The notes beneath the pieces were generated by a model, which did not search any database, was not told where the DNA came from, and saw only the letters and a program-made list of their open reading frames with translations. From Fusicatenibacter saccharivorans (GTDB lineage Bacteria > Bacillota > Clostridia > Lachnospirales > Lachnospiraceae), in contig NZ_JADNOP010000005.1 of the NCBI RefSeq assembly GCF_015557635.1, forward strand, positions 141,038-205,037: 64,000 nt of DNA, in the 5' to 3' direction. Shown here one piece after another: positions 8,337 through 16,635 of the stretch (position 1 is the first letter of the stretch; each line of letters starts with the position of its first letter). Both the position numbers and the translations under genes were made by a program.

Positions 8337-9212
8337 ATGGATATGGAAATTAATTTCCCCAATCTCGGGATTTATCTCGATCATGTGGGAAAAAACATCA
8401 GCATTTTCGGATTTTCCATTGCCTATTACGGCATCGTGATCGTAACCGGTATGATGATTGCGATCTGGATTGCCCAAAGAGAGGCAAAGCGGACAGGGCA
8501 GAACCCGGAGCAGTACCTCGATCTTGCGATGATCGGCATCGCAGCCGGTATTCTCGGGGCGCGGATTTACTACGTTATATTTGCCTGGGACTATTATAAG
8601 GATGATCTTTTGAGTATTTTCAACATCCGCCAAGGCGGACTTGCCATCTACGGCGGCATCATCGGTGCCTGCATTGCGGTGGTGATTTACAGCAGAAAGA
8701 AGAAACAGAACTTCAGCCTTCTGATGGATACCGCGAGCATGAGCATCGTGTTCGGTCAGATTATGGGACGGTGGGGAAACTTCTTTAACCGTGAGGCATT
8801 CGGTGACTACACTAACAACCTGTTTGCAATGCAGCTTCCGGTTTCCGCGGTCCGTGCCAATGAAATCACACAGAAAATGTGGGATCATGTGGTGACGGTA
8901 AACGGCGTCGAGTATATTCAGGTGCATCCCACCTTTTTATATGAAAGTTTATGGAATGTGGGTGTCCTGCTTTTTCTTTTCTGGTTTCGGAAAAGAAAAA
9001 AATTTAACGGCGAAGTGTTCCTGATGTATCTGATAGGATACGGCCTTGGAAGAATCTGGATCGAGGGACTCCGCACCGACCAGCTTCTGCTTCCGGTGGT
9101 GGGACTTCCGGTTTCCCAGCTCCTTTCGGGGTGCCTTGTGGTGGGATGTACCATCTTGGTGGTATGGAAACGAAAAAAATTATCATCCGGTGGGGAGACA
9201 GCCCATTCTTAA
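8337..9212 (+). CDS. lgt: Prolipoprotein diacylglyceryl transferase
   Basis: An integral membrane enzyme that transfers diacylglycerol from phosphatidylglycerol to the lipobox Cys of prelipoproteins. The 291 residues contain about seven hydrophobic segments. Family signatures are GGLAIYGGIIGA, GRWGNFFNREAFG (essential Arg and Asn region) and HPTFLYESLWN, then YGLGRIWIEGLRTDQL. A likely substrate in this window is the lipoprotein at 49258. An ATG two codons further in is a possible alternative start. It is monocistronic, with a terminator at 9250. Confidence 0.95.
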   Translation: MDMEINFPNLGIYLDHVGKNISIFGFSIAYYGIVIVTGMMIAIWIAQREAKRTGQNPEQYLDLAMIGIAAGILGARIYYVIFAWDYYKDDLLSIFNIRQGGLAIYGGIIGACIAVVIYSRKKKQNFSLLMDTASMSIVFGQIMGRWGNFFNREAFGDYTNNLFAMQLPVSAVRANEITQKMWDHVVTVNGVEYIQVHPTFLYESLWNVGVLLFLFWFRKRKKFNGEVFLMYLIGYGLGRIWIEGLRTDQLLLPVVGLPVSQLLSGCLVVGCTILVVWKRKKLSSGGETAHS

Positions 9213-9249
9213 GGATAAAACCAGTGAAAAAAACAGAATAAAAATACAG

Positions 9250-9287
9250 AAAAAGGGAAAACCGGCAAAAAAGGTTTTCTCTTTTTT
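9250..9287 (+). terminator. Intrinsic terminator of lgt
   Basis: AAAGGGAAAACC (9252-9263) pairs with GGTTTTCTCTTT (9273-9284) and is followed by a run of T. The remaining stretch to the mraZ promoter at 9377 is A-rich and shows no gene. Confidence 0.75.
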
Positions 9288-9376
9288 GATACAAAATTGG
9301 TATAAAAAAGGCGGAAAATGCGCATAAAAATGTTGCATTTTGGGGAAAATCTTAAAAATGAAATAGAAAAAAGACC

Positions 9377-9450
9377 TTGCTATTTTCCCTGAGTTGATAT
9401 AGAATAAAAATATAAGTGGTAGAAAGTGGTGAAAAGTGGTGCGTTGTGGA
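9377..9450 (+). promoter_or_regulatory. mraZ (dcw) promoter with MraZ operator repeats
   Basis: A -35 TTGCTA (9377-9382) and a -10 TAGAAT (9400-9405) are 17 bp apart. Just downstream, AAGTGGT occurs at 9414, 9424 and 9434, with a fourth, TTGTGGA, at 9444: four units at an exact 10-bp period. MraZ proteins are known to bind such direct GTGG/GTGK repeats in front of their own gene. The location over the early transcribed region fits autorepression of the whole cell-wall cluster. Confidence 0.85.
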
Positions 9451-9535
9451 GCGGATGTGGCAGTCTGGCTGCGGCGCGATACATGAAGTGGTGCGTGGGG
9501 AGACCGCCATTTCAGGTGATAAGAGGGTTTTCATT

Positions 9536-9967
9536 ATGTTCATGGGAGAGTACAGTCATACGATTGACGCGAAGGGAAGATTGATCATACCGTCCAAGTT
9601 CAGAGAACAGCTGGGAGAAGAGTTTGTACTGACGAAGGGATTGGACGGATGCCTTTCCATTTACCCAAACGACGAATGGGCTGCCTTTGAAGAGAAGCTG
9701 AGAGCCTTACCACTTACAAACAAAAACGCCAGAACTTTTTCCCGTTTCTTTGTAGCAGGTGCTACGTCATGTGAACTGGACAAGCAGGGGAGGATTCTCG
9801 TACCGGCAACGCTGCGGGAATTTGCTGGTCTGGAAAAAGATGTAGTCCTTACCGGAAATATCAACCGGATTGAAATCTGGAGCAAGGAAAAATGGAACGA
9901 AAACAGCAATTATGATGATATGGATGCCATCGCCGAATCAATGGAAGAGATGGGCATTGTGATCTGA
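9536..9967 (+). CDS. mraZ: Transcriptional regulator MraZ
   Basis: A ring-forming DNA-binding protein of the AbrB-like superfamily that represses the division and cell-wall cluster. The chosen ATG gives 143 residues, the usual length, starting [22 protein letters not shown]; the second SpoVT-AbrB-like half begins near [21 protein letters not shown]. An ATG two codons later is also possible; AAGAGGG upstream suits either. In-frame codons upstream run through its own operator and are rejected. It is the first gene of the cluster and lies 29 bp from rsmH. Confidence 0.96.
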   Translation: MFMGEYSHTIDAKGRLIIPSKFREQLGEEFVLTKGLDGCLSIYPNDEWAAFEEKLRALPLTNKNARTFSRFFVAGATSCELDKQGRILVPATLREFAGLEKDVVLTGNINRIEIWSKEKWNENSNYDDMDAIAESMEEMGIVI

Positions 9968-9996
9968 TCTGTTTCGTTGGGATACAGGAGATGACC

Positions 9997-10935
9997 ATGG
10001 AATTTTCGCATACATCAGTATTACTGAAGGAAACCATTGAAAACCTTAAGATAAAACCGGACGGAGTCTACGTGGACGGGACGTTGGGAGGCGCTGGACA
10101 TTCCAGTCATATATGTGAGCGCTTATCTGCCACGGGGAGATTAATAGGCATAGATCAGGACGAAGCTGCGATAGCTGCTGCGGGTAAACGCCTGGAACCA
10201 TTTCAGAACCAGGTCACGATTATCCGCAGCAATTATTGCGATATGGTTCCGCGTCTTGCCGAAATCGGAGTCACCGGGGTAGACGGAATCCTGCTGGATC
10301 TTGGAGTTTCATCCTATCAGCTGGATAATGCAGAGCGTGGATTCACATACCGTGAGGATGTTCCGCTGGATATGCGGATGGATCAGAGAAATGCTCTTTC
10401 CGCGTACGAAGTCGTGAACGATTACAGTGAAGAGAATCTTTCGCGTATTCTCCATGAATATGGAGAAGAGCGTTTTGCAAGAAAAATTGCACACAATATA
10501 TGCGTAAGCCGGCAGCAGGCGCCGATTCGAACAACTGGGGAGTTAATCGAAATCATCAAGCGCTCGATTCCGGCAAAAATAAGGGCGACGGGCGGGCATC
10601 CGGCCAAGAGAACCTTTCAGGCAATCCGTATCGAAGTGAACCAGGAACTTACCGTTCTGTCGGAGTCACTGGACGGCATGATTGATCTCTTAAATGACGG
10701 TGGAAGACTTTGTGTCATCACCTTTCATTCTCTGGAAGACCGTATCGTAAAAAACATTTTCAGAAAAAACGAGCATCCATGTACGTGTCCGCCGGAATTT
10801 CCGGTCTGTGTATGCGGAAAGAAGTCCAAGGGAACCGTAGTAACTCGGAAACCGATCTTGCCGGGAGAAGAGGAAATGGAAACAAATCCCCGTTCCAAGA
10901 GCGCAAAACTGCGCGTCTTTGAACGAAAAGTGTGA
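9997..10935 (+). CDS. rsmH: 16S rRNA (cytosine(1402)-N4) methyltransferase
   Basis: It N4-methylates C1402 of 16S rRNA with SAM. The 312 residues contain [11 protein letters not shown] (SAM motif), [32 protein letters not shown], the [15 protein letters not shown] block and the C-terminal [12 protein letters not shown]. The ATG at 9997 is chosen over that at 9991 because the AGGAG at 9986 lies right against the earlier codon but 6-7 bp from the later one. It follows mraZ in nearly all Firmicutes and is followed by ftsL after 29 bp. Confidence 0.95.
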   Translation: MEFSHTSVLLKETIENLKIKPDGVYVDGTLGGAGHSSHICERLSATGRLIGIDQDEAAIAAAGKRLEPFQNQVTIIRSNYCDMVPRLAEIGVTGVDGILLDLGVSSYQLDNAERGFTYREDVPLDMRMDQRNALSAYEVVNDYSEENLSRILHEYGEERFARKIAHNICVSRQQAPIRTTGELIEIIKRSIPAKIRATGGHPAKRTFQAIRIEVNQELTVLSESLDGMIDLLNDGGRLCVITFHSLEDRIVKNIFRKNEHPCTCPPEFPVCVCGKKSKGTVVTRKPILPGEEEMETNPRSKSAKLRVFERKV

Positions 10936-10964
10936 CGGCTCGGCACGAAGGAGACAGAGAAGTT

Positions 10965-11474
10965 ATGGCCAGACGGGCAGATGGAAGGGTAAATTCGACA
11001 GATAGAACGAAACGTTATACGCCAGATACGTTTGAGGACGGAAGTGCGGTACGGCGTCTTGCAGCACAGCCGCAGGAAGCACCAAAAGAAGCACGGCCTC
11101 TGAAATCGGGTGTGAGCAGCCAGACAAGAAGAAACCGGGCACGGGCGACACAGATCAGCGCGGGCTACGCTGTTTTTCTTGCCATTGTCTGCACACTGTG
11201 TATCGCGGCGTGTGTTGCGTATGTCAAGTTGCAGACCGTGGTTACCACGCAGGCGGAAGACATTACCAGCAAAGAAAAAGAATTGAGCGATCTGAAGGCG
11301 GACAATGACGCCTATTACAATACAACGGTTGCCTCCGAAGATCTTGAGGCAGTCAAAGAAGCAGCACAGAACCGGCTCGGCATGAAATATGCAGATGAGT
11401 CCCAGGTAATTTATTTCGATGATTCAGAAAACAGCTATGTGAGACAGTATCAGGATGTTCCGGATGCGAAATAG
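10965..11474 (+). CDS. ftsL: Cell division protein FtsL-like
   Basis: A bitopic membrane protein that links the FtsQ/DivIB and FtsI/FtsW parts of the septal machinery. It has 169 residues: a basic cytoplasmic N-terminal half (about 1-65), one membrane span (about 68-90, YAVFLAIVCTLCIAACVAYV) and an extracellular heptad-like coiled coil rich in Lys, Glu and Leu, ending in NRLGMKYADESQVIYFD. Sequence conservation in this family is poor, so the call rests on topology and position between rsmH and the PBP. The ribosome site is GAAGGAG. Confidence 0.85.
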   Translation: MARRADGRVNSTDRTKRYTPDTFEDGSAVRRLAAQPQEAPKEARPLKSGVSSQTRRNRARATQISAGYAVFLAIVCTLCIAACVAYVKLQTVVTTQAEDITSKEKELSDLKADNDAYYNTTVASEDLEAVKEAAQNRLGMKYADESQVIYFDDSENSYVRQYQDVPDAK

Positions 11475-11482
11475 GTGAAAAC

Positions 11483-13603
11483 GTGAGTAAACAGAAAAAA
11501 AATAAAAAACGAAGCGGGGCATTCCGGAGACGGAAGACAAGTGGGCGTATGAGCAGAAAACTGGTAGCACTCTTTTTGGGAGTGATGCTGGTTTTTGTTG
11601 CTTTAGCGATTGACATTACGTATGTGAATGCCACAAAGGGAGAAAAATACGAAAGACAGGTTTTAAGCCAGACGCAGCAGTCCTACGACAGCAGGACAAT
11701 TCCATTCCAGCGGGGAAGTATCACCGACCGGAACGGAACGATTCTGGCAACGAGTGAGAAGGTTTACAACGTTATTCTCGACTGTAAACTTGCCAATACG
11801 ACGGTAAAAGATGAAGAAAAGAACGATACCCATCCGTACGTCGATCCGACCGTAGCAGCACTGGTTGAATACTTCGGACTCGACGAGACGGATATCCGGG
11901 ATCGTCTGACCGGCGAAACGACAAAAGAAAGCCAGTACCAGGTTCTCGCCAGAGAGGTCTCGATGGACGCGAAAAAAGCGTTTGAGGCCTATGTGGACGA
12001 GTACGCGGACAAAAAGAACAAGGAGCTCGATGAGAACGAGCAGGCGGAAAAAGCATACCGTGCCAACATCCGCGGCGTCTGGTTCGAGGAATCCTACCAC
12101 AGAACGTATCCGTTAAATTCACTTGCCTGCGATCTGATCGGCTTTACGTATTCAGGAGACACGGCAGACTGGGGAATCGAAGGGTATTATTCCAGTATCT
12201 TAAATGGCGTGAATGGCCGCCAGTTCGGCTATTACAACGAAGATGCGGATATGGAACAGACGATCATCGAGGCGCAGCCGGGCAAAAACGTGGTTACGAC
12301 GATTGATGTAAATATTCAGAAGATCATCCGCACGGCGATCGAGAATTACAATGAGCGGATTCATGTCCAGAACGGCGCGGACGAATCGGACACTGAGACG
12401 AACCGTCAGACAAAAGCGGCAAAGAATATCGGCGTTGTCGTGATGGATCCGAACAATGGAGAGATTCTTGGTATGGATTCTTCCGACTGGTATGACCTGA
12501 ACAATCCAAGAGATCTGACACCGTTCTATTCGCAGGAAGAAATTGATGCGATGAACGATAACGAGACAATGGAGGCTTTGAGTGCCATCTGGAAAAACTA
12601 CTGTATTTCCGATGCATATGAGCCAGGTTCCACGGCAAAACCGATGAACGTGGCGGCGGCATATTCCCTCGATGTAATCGATGATGATACCCTGTTTGAC
12701 TGTGAGGGGTTTGAGACGATTGCAGGGCAGATGATCCGCTGCGGAGCTTATCCGGGAACACATGGCGTACAGACACCGGCCGATGTACTGAAAAACTCCT
12801 GCAACGCTGGTATGATGCAGATCGGACAGAAGATGGGAGCAGCGGAATTTCTCCGCTATCAGGATATTTTCGGTTTCGGCAGTCTGACAGGAATTGACCT
12901 GCCGGGTGAGGCGTACGGCCTGGTTCACACGGAGGATACCATGGGACCGACCGAGCTTGCAACGAGTACATTCGGACAGGGCTATACCGTGACGATGGTA
13001 CAGCAGGCAGCTGCGTTTTCCTCTCTGATCAACGGAGGCAATTATTACCAGCCGCATGTGATGAAGACGATCACGGACAGCACAGGAGCTGTTGTTGAGA
13101 GCAATGAGCCGAATCTGGTGCGTCAGACGGTTTCCGCGGAAATCAGCGATAAAATGAGAAGTTTCCTCCAGGGAGTCGTGACCGATGGAAGCGGCCAGAG
13201 TGCAAAGGTTGCCGGTTACACGATGGGAGGAAAAACAGGTACTGCACAGAAGTATCCGCGAGGCAATGGAAAATATCTCGTTTCCTTTATCGGATTTGCA
13301 CCGGTAGAAAACCCGAAAGCTGTTGTTTACGCGATTGTGGACGAGCCGGATGTAGAAAATCAGGCGAACAGTGTGCTGGCACAGGAGATCGTAAAAGAGA
13401 TCTACACAGAACTGCTGCCGTATTTGAACGTATTCCCGGATGATACGGACGGTGTGACGGGCGAAGGCTCCGAGACCGGAACGGATGATCCAAACGTAGC
13501 GGCACCGGTACAGGAAGACGATACGGAAAACAGTGCTGAAAACAGCAATATCGAGAACGGCGGTCTGACAAACGCCGAGCTGGATCTCATCAATGAAGAG
13601 TAA
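11483..13603 (+). CDS. pbpB: Septal class B penicillin-binding protein (FtsI/PBP2x type)
   Basis: A DD-transpeptidase that cross-links septal peptidoglycan as partner of FtsW. It has 706 residues starting at a GTG 8 bp after ftsL. There is a basic N-terminus, one membrane anchor (about 24-48), a PBP dimerisation domain beginning near RGSITDRNGTILA and a transpeptidase domain with SxxK (Ser383 in EPGSTAKP), SxN (NSCNAG) and KTG (Lys584 in GGKTGTAQ). The last 60 residues are acidic and Asn/Thr/Glu-rich rather than PASTA repeats. Beta-lactams would acylate Ser383. Confidence 0.93.
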   Translation: MSKQKKNKKRSGAFRRRKTSGRMSRKLVALFLGVMLVFVALAIDITYVNATKGEKYERQVLSQTQQSYDSRTIPFQRGSITDRNGTILATSEKVYNVILDCKLANTTVKDEEKNDTHPYVDPTVAALVEYFGLDETDIRDRLTGETTKESQYQVLAREVSMDAKKAFEAYVDEYADKKNKELDENEQAEKAYRANIRGVWFEESYHRTYPLNSLACDLIGFTYSGDTADWGIEGYYSSILNGVNGRQFGYYNEDADMEQTIIEAQPGKNVVTTIDVNIQKIIRTAIENYNERIHVQNGADESDTETNRQTKAAKNIGVVVMDPNNGEILGMDSSDWYDLNNPRDLTPFYSQEEIDAMNDNETMEALSAIWKNYCISDAYEPGSTAKPMNVAAAYSLDVIDDDTLFDCEGFETIAGQMIRCGAYPGTHGVQTPADVLKNSCNAGMMQIGQKMGAAEFLRYQDIFGFGSLTGIDLPGEAYGLVHTEDTMGPTELATSTFGQGYTVTMVQQAAAFSSLINGGNYYQPHVMKTITDSTGAVVESNEPNLVRQTVSAEISDKMRSFLQGVVTDGSGQSAKVAGYTMGGKTGTAQKYPRGNGKYLVSFIGFAPVENPKAVVYAIVDEPDVENQANSVLAQEIVKEIYTELLPYLNVFPDDTDGVTGEGSETGTDDPNVAAPVQEDDTENSAENSNIENGGLTNAELDLINEE

Positions 13604-13628
13604 AAAAACATAAAAAACAAAAGACATA

Positions 13629-13680
13629 ACCCCATAGCAGTTTCCATATAGTGTTATCATAATGGATTCGGCTATGGGGT
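13629..13680 (+). other. Inverted repeat across the spoVD translation start region
   Basis: ACCCCATAGC (13629-13638) is the perfect complement of GCTATGGGGT (13671-13680), with a 32-bp loop. The right arm contains the only plausible ribosome site (GGGG) for the ATG at 13686, so a folded message could hide it. There is no T tract, so termination is unlikely. Confidence 0.5.
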
Positions 13681-13685
13681 ATTCT

Positions 13686-15419
13686 ATGCGTAAAAACAAA
13701 ACGTATCACCGGAAAAAGACGGTTCTTCTGTGGGTACTCTGCATGGGAATGATGGTCGGACTTGCCGGGCGGCTGGTGTATCTGTGTGTGTTCCGGTCCG
13801 TCTATTATTCCGAGAAGGCGGATGATCTGCACGAGCGGGAGCGCGGGATCAAGGCGGCGCGCGGCCGGATTCTTGATGCAAACGGGGAAGTTCTCGCGGC
13901 AAACCGCACGGTCTGTACGATTTCCGTGATCCACAGCCAGATCGAGGAGCCGGAGGCGGTGATTGCGATGCTGGTAAAAGAGCTTGGAATTTCGGAGGAG
14001 ACGGCGCGGAAACGCGTGGAGAAGCGGTCTTCAATCGAGCGTGTCAAGACGAATGTGGACAAGAAGACGGGTGATACCATCCGGTCGTACGGATACGCGG
14101 GGGTAAAAGTGGATGAGGATTTCAAGCGGTATTACCCCAAAGGGAAGCTGGCGTCGCGCGTTATCGGCTTCACCGGAGGCGATAATCAGGGCATCATCGG
14201 GCTGGAGGTGGAATATGAGGAAATTTTAAAAGGAATCAACGGAAAAATCCTGACGACAACGGATGCGCGCGGGATTGAGCAGAACGGCATCGGGGAGAGC
14301 CGCCAGGAGCCGGTGGCGGGAAGGGACTTAAAGGTCAGCCTGGATGTCAATATCCAGGCGTACTGCCAGCAGGCAGCGGAAAAGGCGATGGCAGAAAAAC
14401 AGGCGGACAGCGTCTCGATTCTTCTTATGAATCCGCAGAACGGAGAAATCTATGCCTGTGTCAATGTGCCGGAGTTCGACCTCAACGATCCGTTCACGCT
14501 GCAGCAGGATACAACGGGACTTTCGGAAAAAGAAATTCAGGATCTGCTGAACCAGATGTGGCGGAATGCCTGCATCAACGATACGTACGAGCCGGGATCT
14601 ACCTTTAAGATCATCACGATGTCGGCGGGACTTTCGGAGGGCGTTGTGTCGCCGAACGATTCGTTTTTCTGTCCCGGCTACAAAATCGTGGAGGACCGCC
14701 GGATCCACTGCCACAAGCGGACGGGACACGGAGCCGAAAACTTCGTGCAGGGCGCGCAGAACTCGTGCAACCCGGTGTTCATTGAAGTGGGGCTGCGGCT
14801 CGGTGTGGAAAAGTTCTGTGATTACTTCCGGAATTTCGGCCTGATGGAAAAGACGGGGATCGATCTGCCGGGCGAGGCATCGACGATTATGCACAAGGAG
14901 GAAAACATCGGAGAGGTTGAGCTTGCGACGATGGCATTCGGCCAGTCCTTCCAGATCACGCCGATCCGCCTGGCGGCGACGGTCTCTGCGCTCGTCAACG
15001 GCGGAAAAATGGTGACGCCGCATGTCGCAACGGATGTGCTCGATGAAGAAGGAAATGTTGTAAAGCATCTGAATTTTCCGGAAAAAGAAGGGGTTCTTTC
15101 GGAAGAAACTTCCAGGACGGTGCGCGAAATTCTGGAAAGCGTCGTTTCAGAAGGGTCTGGAAAGAATGCGTACCTCGAGGGATATTCCATCGGCGGAAAG
15201 ACGGCAACTTCGCAGACACTTCCGCGGAGCGCCAACCGCTATATTTCCTCATTCCTCGGCTTCACCCCGGCGGAGCATCCGACGGTGCTGGGGCTTTGCA
15301 TTATCCGCAATCCGCAGGGCGTCTACTACGGCGGAACGATCTGCGCGCCGGTGATCCGCGATATCTTTTCCAATGTACTTCCGTATCTCGGTATTGGACA
15401 CAATTCTCAGGAAACCTGA
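13686..15419 (+). CDS. spoVD: Class B penicillin-binding protein, SpoVD-like
   Basis: A second transpeptidase directly after the septal one; in spore formers this position encodes SpoVD, which makes spore cortex peptidoglycan. The chosen ATG gives 577 residues; in-frame ATGs at 13662 and 13674 would add 8 or 4 residues. A membrane anchor is near 17-38, then RGRILDANGEVLAANR, SxxK at Ser305 (EPGSTFKI) and NSCNPVF. The third motif reads Lys505-Thr-Ala (GGKTATSQ) instead of KTG. No PASTA domain is seen. A role as a vegetative PBP cannot be excluded. Confidence 0.85.
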   Translation: MRKNKTYHRKKTVLLWVLCMGMMVGLAGRLVYLCVFRSVYYSEKADDLHERERGIKAARGRILDANGEVLAANRTVCTISVIHSQIEEPEAVIAMLVKELGISEETARKRVEKRSSIERVKTNVDKKTGDTIRSYGYAGVKVDEDFKRYYPKGKLASRVIGFTGGDNQGIIGLEVEYEEILKGINGKILTTTDARGIEQNGIGESRQEPVAGRDLKVSLDVNIQAYCQQAAEKAMAEKQADSVSILLMNPQNGEIYACVNVPEFDLNDPFTLQQDTTGLSEKEIQDLLNQMWRNACINDTYEPGSTFKIITMSAGLSEGVVSPNDSFFCPGYKIVEDRRIHCHKRTGHGAENFVQGAQNSCNPVFIEVGLRLGVEKFCDYFRNFGLMEKTGIDLPGEASTIMHKEENIGEVELATMAFGQSFQITPIRLAATVSALVNGGKMVTPHVATDVLDEEGNVVKHLNFPEKEGVLSEETSRTVREILESVVSEGSGKNAYLEGYSIGGKTATSQTLPRSANRYISSFLGFTPAEHPTVLGLCIIRNPQGVYYGGTICAPVIRDIFSNVLPYLGIGHNSQET

Positions 15420-15539
15420 GAATTGTGTCCTTCGCAGCCCTCATTTAAAGTTTTGCTTCGCAAAAGGAGGGCTGCTCACACCTGAATCACTTTCTTACGC
15501 AGCGAAACAGCAAGTGTTTCACTGCTGAGCGAACCGTAA
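15396..15539 (+). other. Three consecutive stem-loops between spoVD and mraY
   Basis: Hairpin 1 is a perfect 16-bp inverted repeat with an AAA loop (15396-15411 and 15415-15430) and spans the spoVD stop codon. Hairpin 2 pairs GCAGCCCTC (15434-15442) with GAGGGCTGC (15467-15475) around an inner TTTTGC/GCAAAA stem. Hairpin 3 pairs TTACG (15495) with CGTAA (15535) around CAGC-AAGTG-TTT-CACT-GCTG. None is followed by a T tract, so they do not look like ordinary terminators. mRNA stabilisation or processing is possible. Confidence 0.6.
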
Positions 15540-15558
15540 CTTGGATTATAAAAGAAGG

Positions 15559-15587
15559 TTGCGAAACAGAACAAAAAGCTATATACT
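15559..15587 (+). promoter_or_regulatory. mraY promoter candidate
   Basis: TTGCGA (15559-15564) and TATACT (15582-15587) are 17 bp apart, about 70 bp before mraY. This would give mraY and the following genes transcription independent of the mraZ promoter. It fits the stem-loop cluster just upstream being the end of a transcript. Confidence 0.6.
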
Positions 15588-15659
15588 GAATAGGCTGGAG
15601 AAAATATTTTGACATGCCTGTTCCGTACACAATCCGTACAAAAAGGAAGAGGTGCGTCT

Positions 15660-16616
15660 ATGAAAAGAGAAATGATCCTGCCGGTTCTTCTTTCCTTTGG
15701 CATCAGCCTGGCGCTGGGGCCGGTTCTGATCCCGTTTCTGCGAAAAGTCAAAGCGGGGCAGAAGGAGCGGGAAGAGGGTGTGCCGAGCCACCAGAAAAAA
15801 GCGGGAACCCCGACGATGGGCGGCGTGATGTTTCTGGCGGCGTTTACCGCAGTTTCCCTCCTTTTCCGGAAAGAGGGAGCGGAAGTGGTTCCGGTGCTGT
15901 TTCTGACGCTTGGTTTTGGCCTGATCGGCTTTCTCGATGACTATCTGAAAGTCGTGCTGCACCGCAGCGACGGGCTGTACCCGAAGCAGAAAATGGCACT
16001 GCAGGCAGTGATTACAGCAGTCTTTCTGTGGTATTTGGCGCGTTTTTCCGGAATTTCCCTCCGGATGCGCATTCCGTTCCTTCCAGGCAAAGAGCTGGAC
16101 GCAGGGATTTTTACGATTCCGTTTCTCGCCTTTGTGATTCTTGGAACGGTCAACGGTGTCAACTTTACCGACGGCCTTGACGGACTGGCGGCGAGTGTGA
16201 CGATTTTAAATGCTGTTTTCTTTTCCGTGGCATCGATCGGCCTCGGAAACGGTGTTTCCCCGTCCCCGCTTGCGGTTATCGGGAGTCTGCTGGGGTTTCT
16301 GGTATTCAATGTATTTCCTGCCCGCGTCTTTATGGGCGATACCGGAAGTCTGGCACTCGGCGGTTTCGTCTCGGGAATGGCGTGTTTCTTACGTCTCCCC
16401 TTATTTCTGCCGCTTGTGGGATTCATTTATATGATGGAGATTCTCTCTGTGATCCTGCAGGTGTCATTCTTCAAACTGACGAAGGGAAAACGGATCTTCA
16501 AGATGACGCCGATCCATCACCATTTCGAGCTGATGGGCTGGTCGGAGACACAGATTGTGACGGTGTTTGCTACAATCACAGCGATACTATGCCTGATCGC
16601 ATTGATGGGGCTTTAA
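15660..16616 (+). CDS. mraY: Phospho-N-acetylmuramoyl-pentapeptide transferase
   Basis: An integral membrane enzyme that attaches phospho-MurNAc-pentapeptide to undecaprenyl phosphate, forming lipid I. The 318 residues contain about ten hydrophobic spans. Family motifs are SHQKKAGTPTMGG, FLDDYLKV (paired Asp), NGVNFTDGLDGLA, GFLVFNVFPARVFMGDTGS and TPIHHHFELMGWSE. The ATG at 15660 follows AAGGAAGAGG; the in-frame codons back to 15609 are not family-like. murD follows after 19 bp. Confidence 0.95.
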   Translation: MKREMILPVLLSFGISLALGPVLIPFLRKVKAGQKEREEGVPSHQKKAGTPTMGGVMFLAAFTAVSLLFRKEGAEVVPVLFLTLGFGLIGFLDDYLKVVLHRSDGLYPKQKMALQAVITAVFLWYLARFSGISLRMRIPFLPGKELDAGIFTIPFLAFVILGTVNGVNFTDGLDGLAASVTILNAVFFSVASIGLGNGVSPSPLAVIGSLLGFLVFNVFPARVFMGDTGSLALGGFVSGMACFLRLPLFLPLVGFIYMMEILSVILQVSFFKLTKGKRIFKMTPIHHHFELMGWSETQIVTVFATITAILCLIALMGL

Positions 16617-16635
16617 AATATGGAGGTAATCAAAC

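Noticed and set aside
12200..13699. Long minus-strand open frame (499 codons) opposite the septal PBP gene
   Set aside because: Shadow of the PBP frame; no recognisable domain and amino-acid use unlike its neighbours.
15609..15614. TTGACA just before mraY considered as its -35
   Set aside because: No acceptable -10 lies 16-18 bp downstream; the TTGCGA/TATACT pair at 15559-15587 is better.
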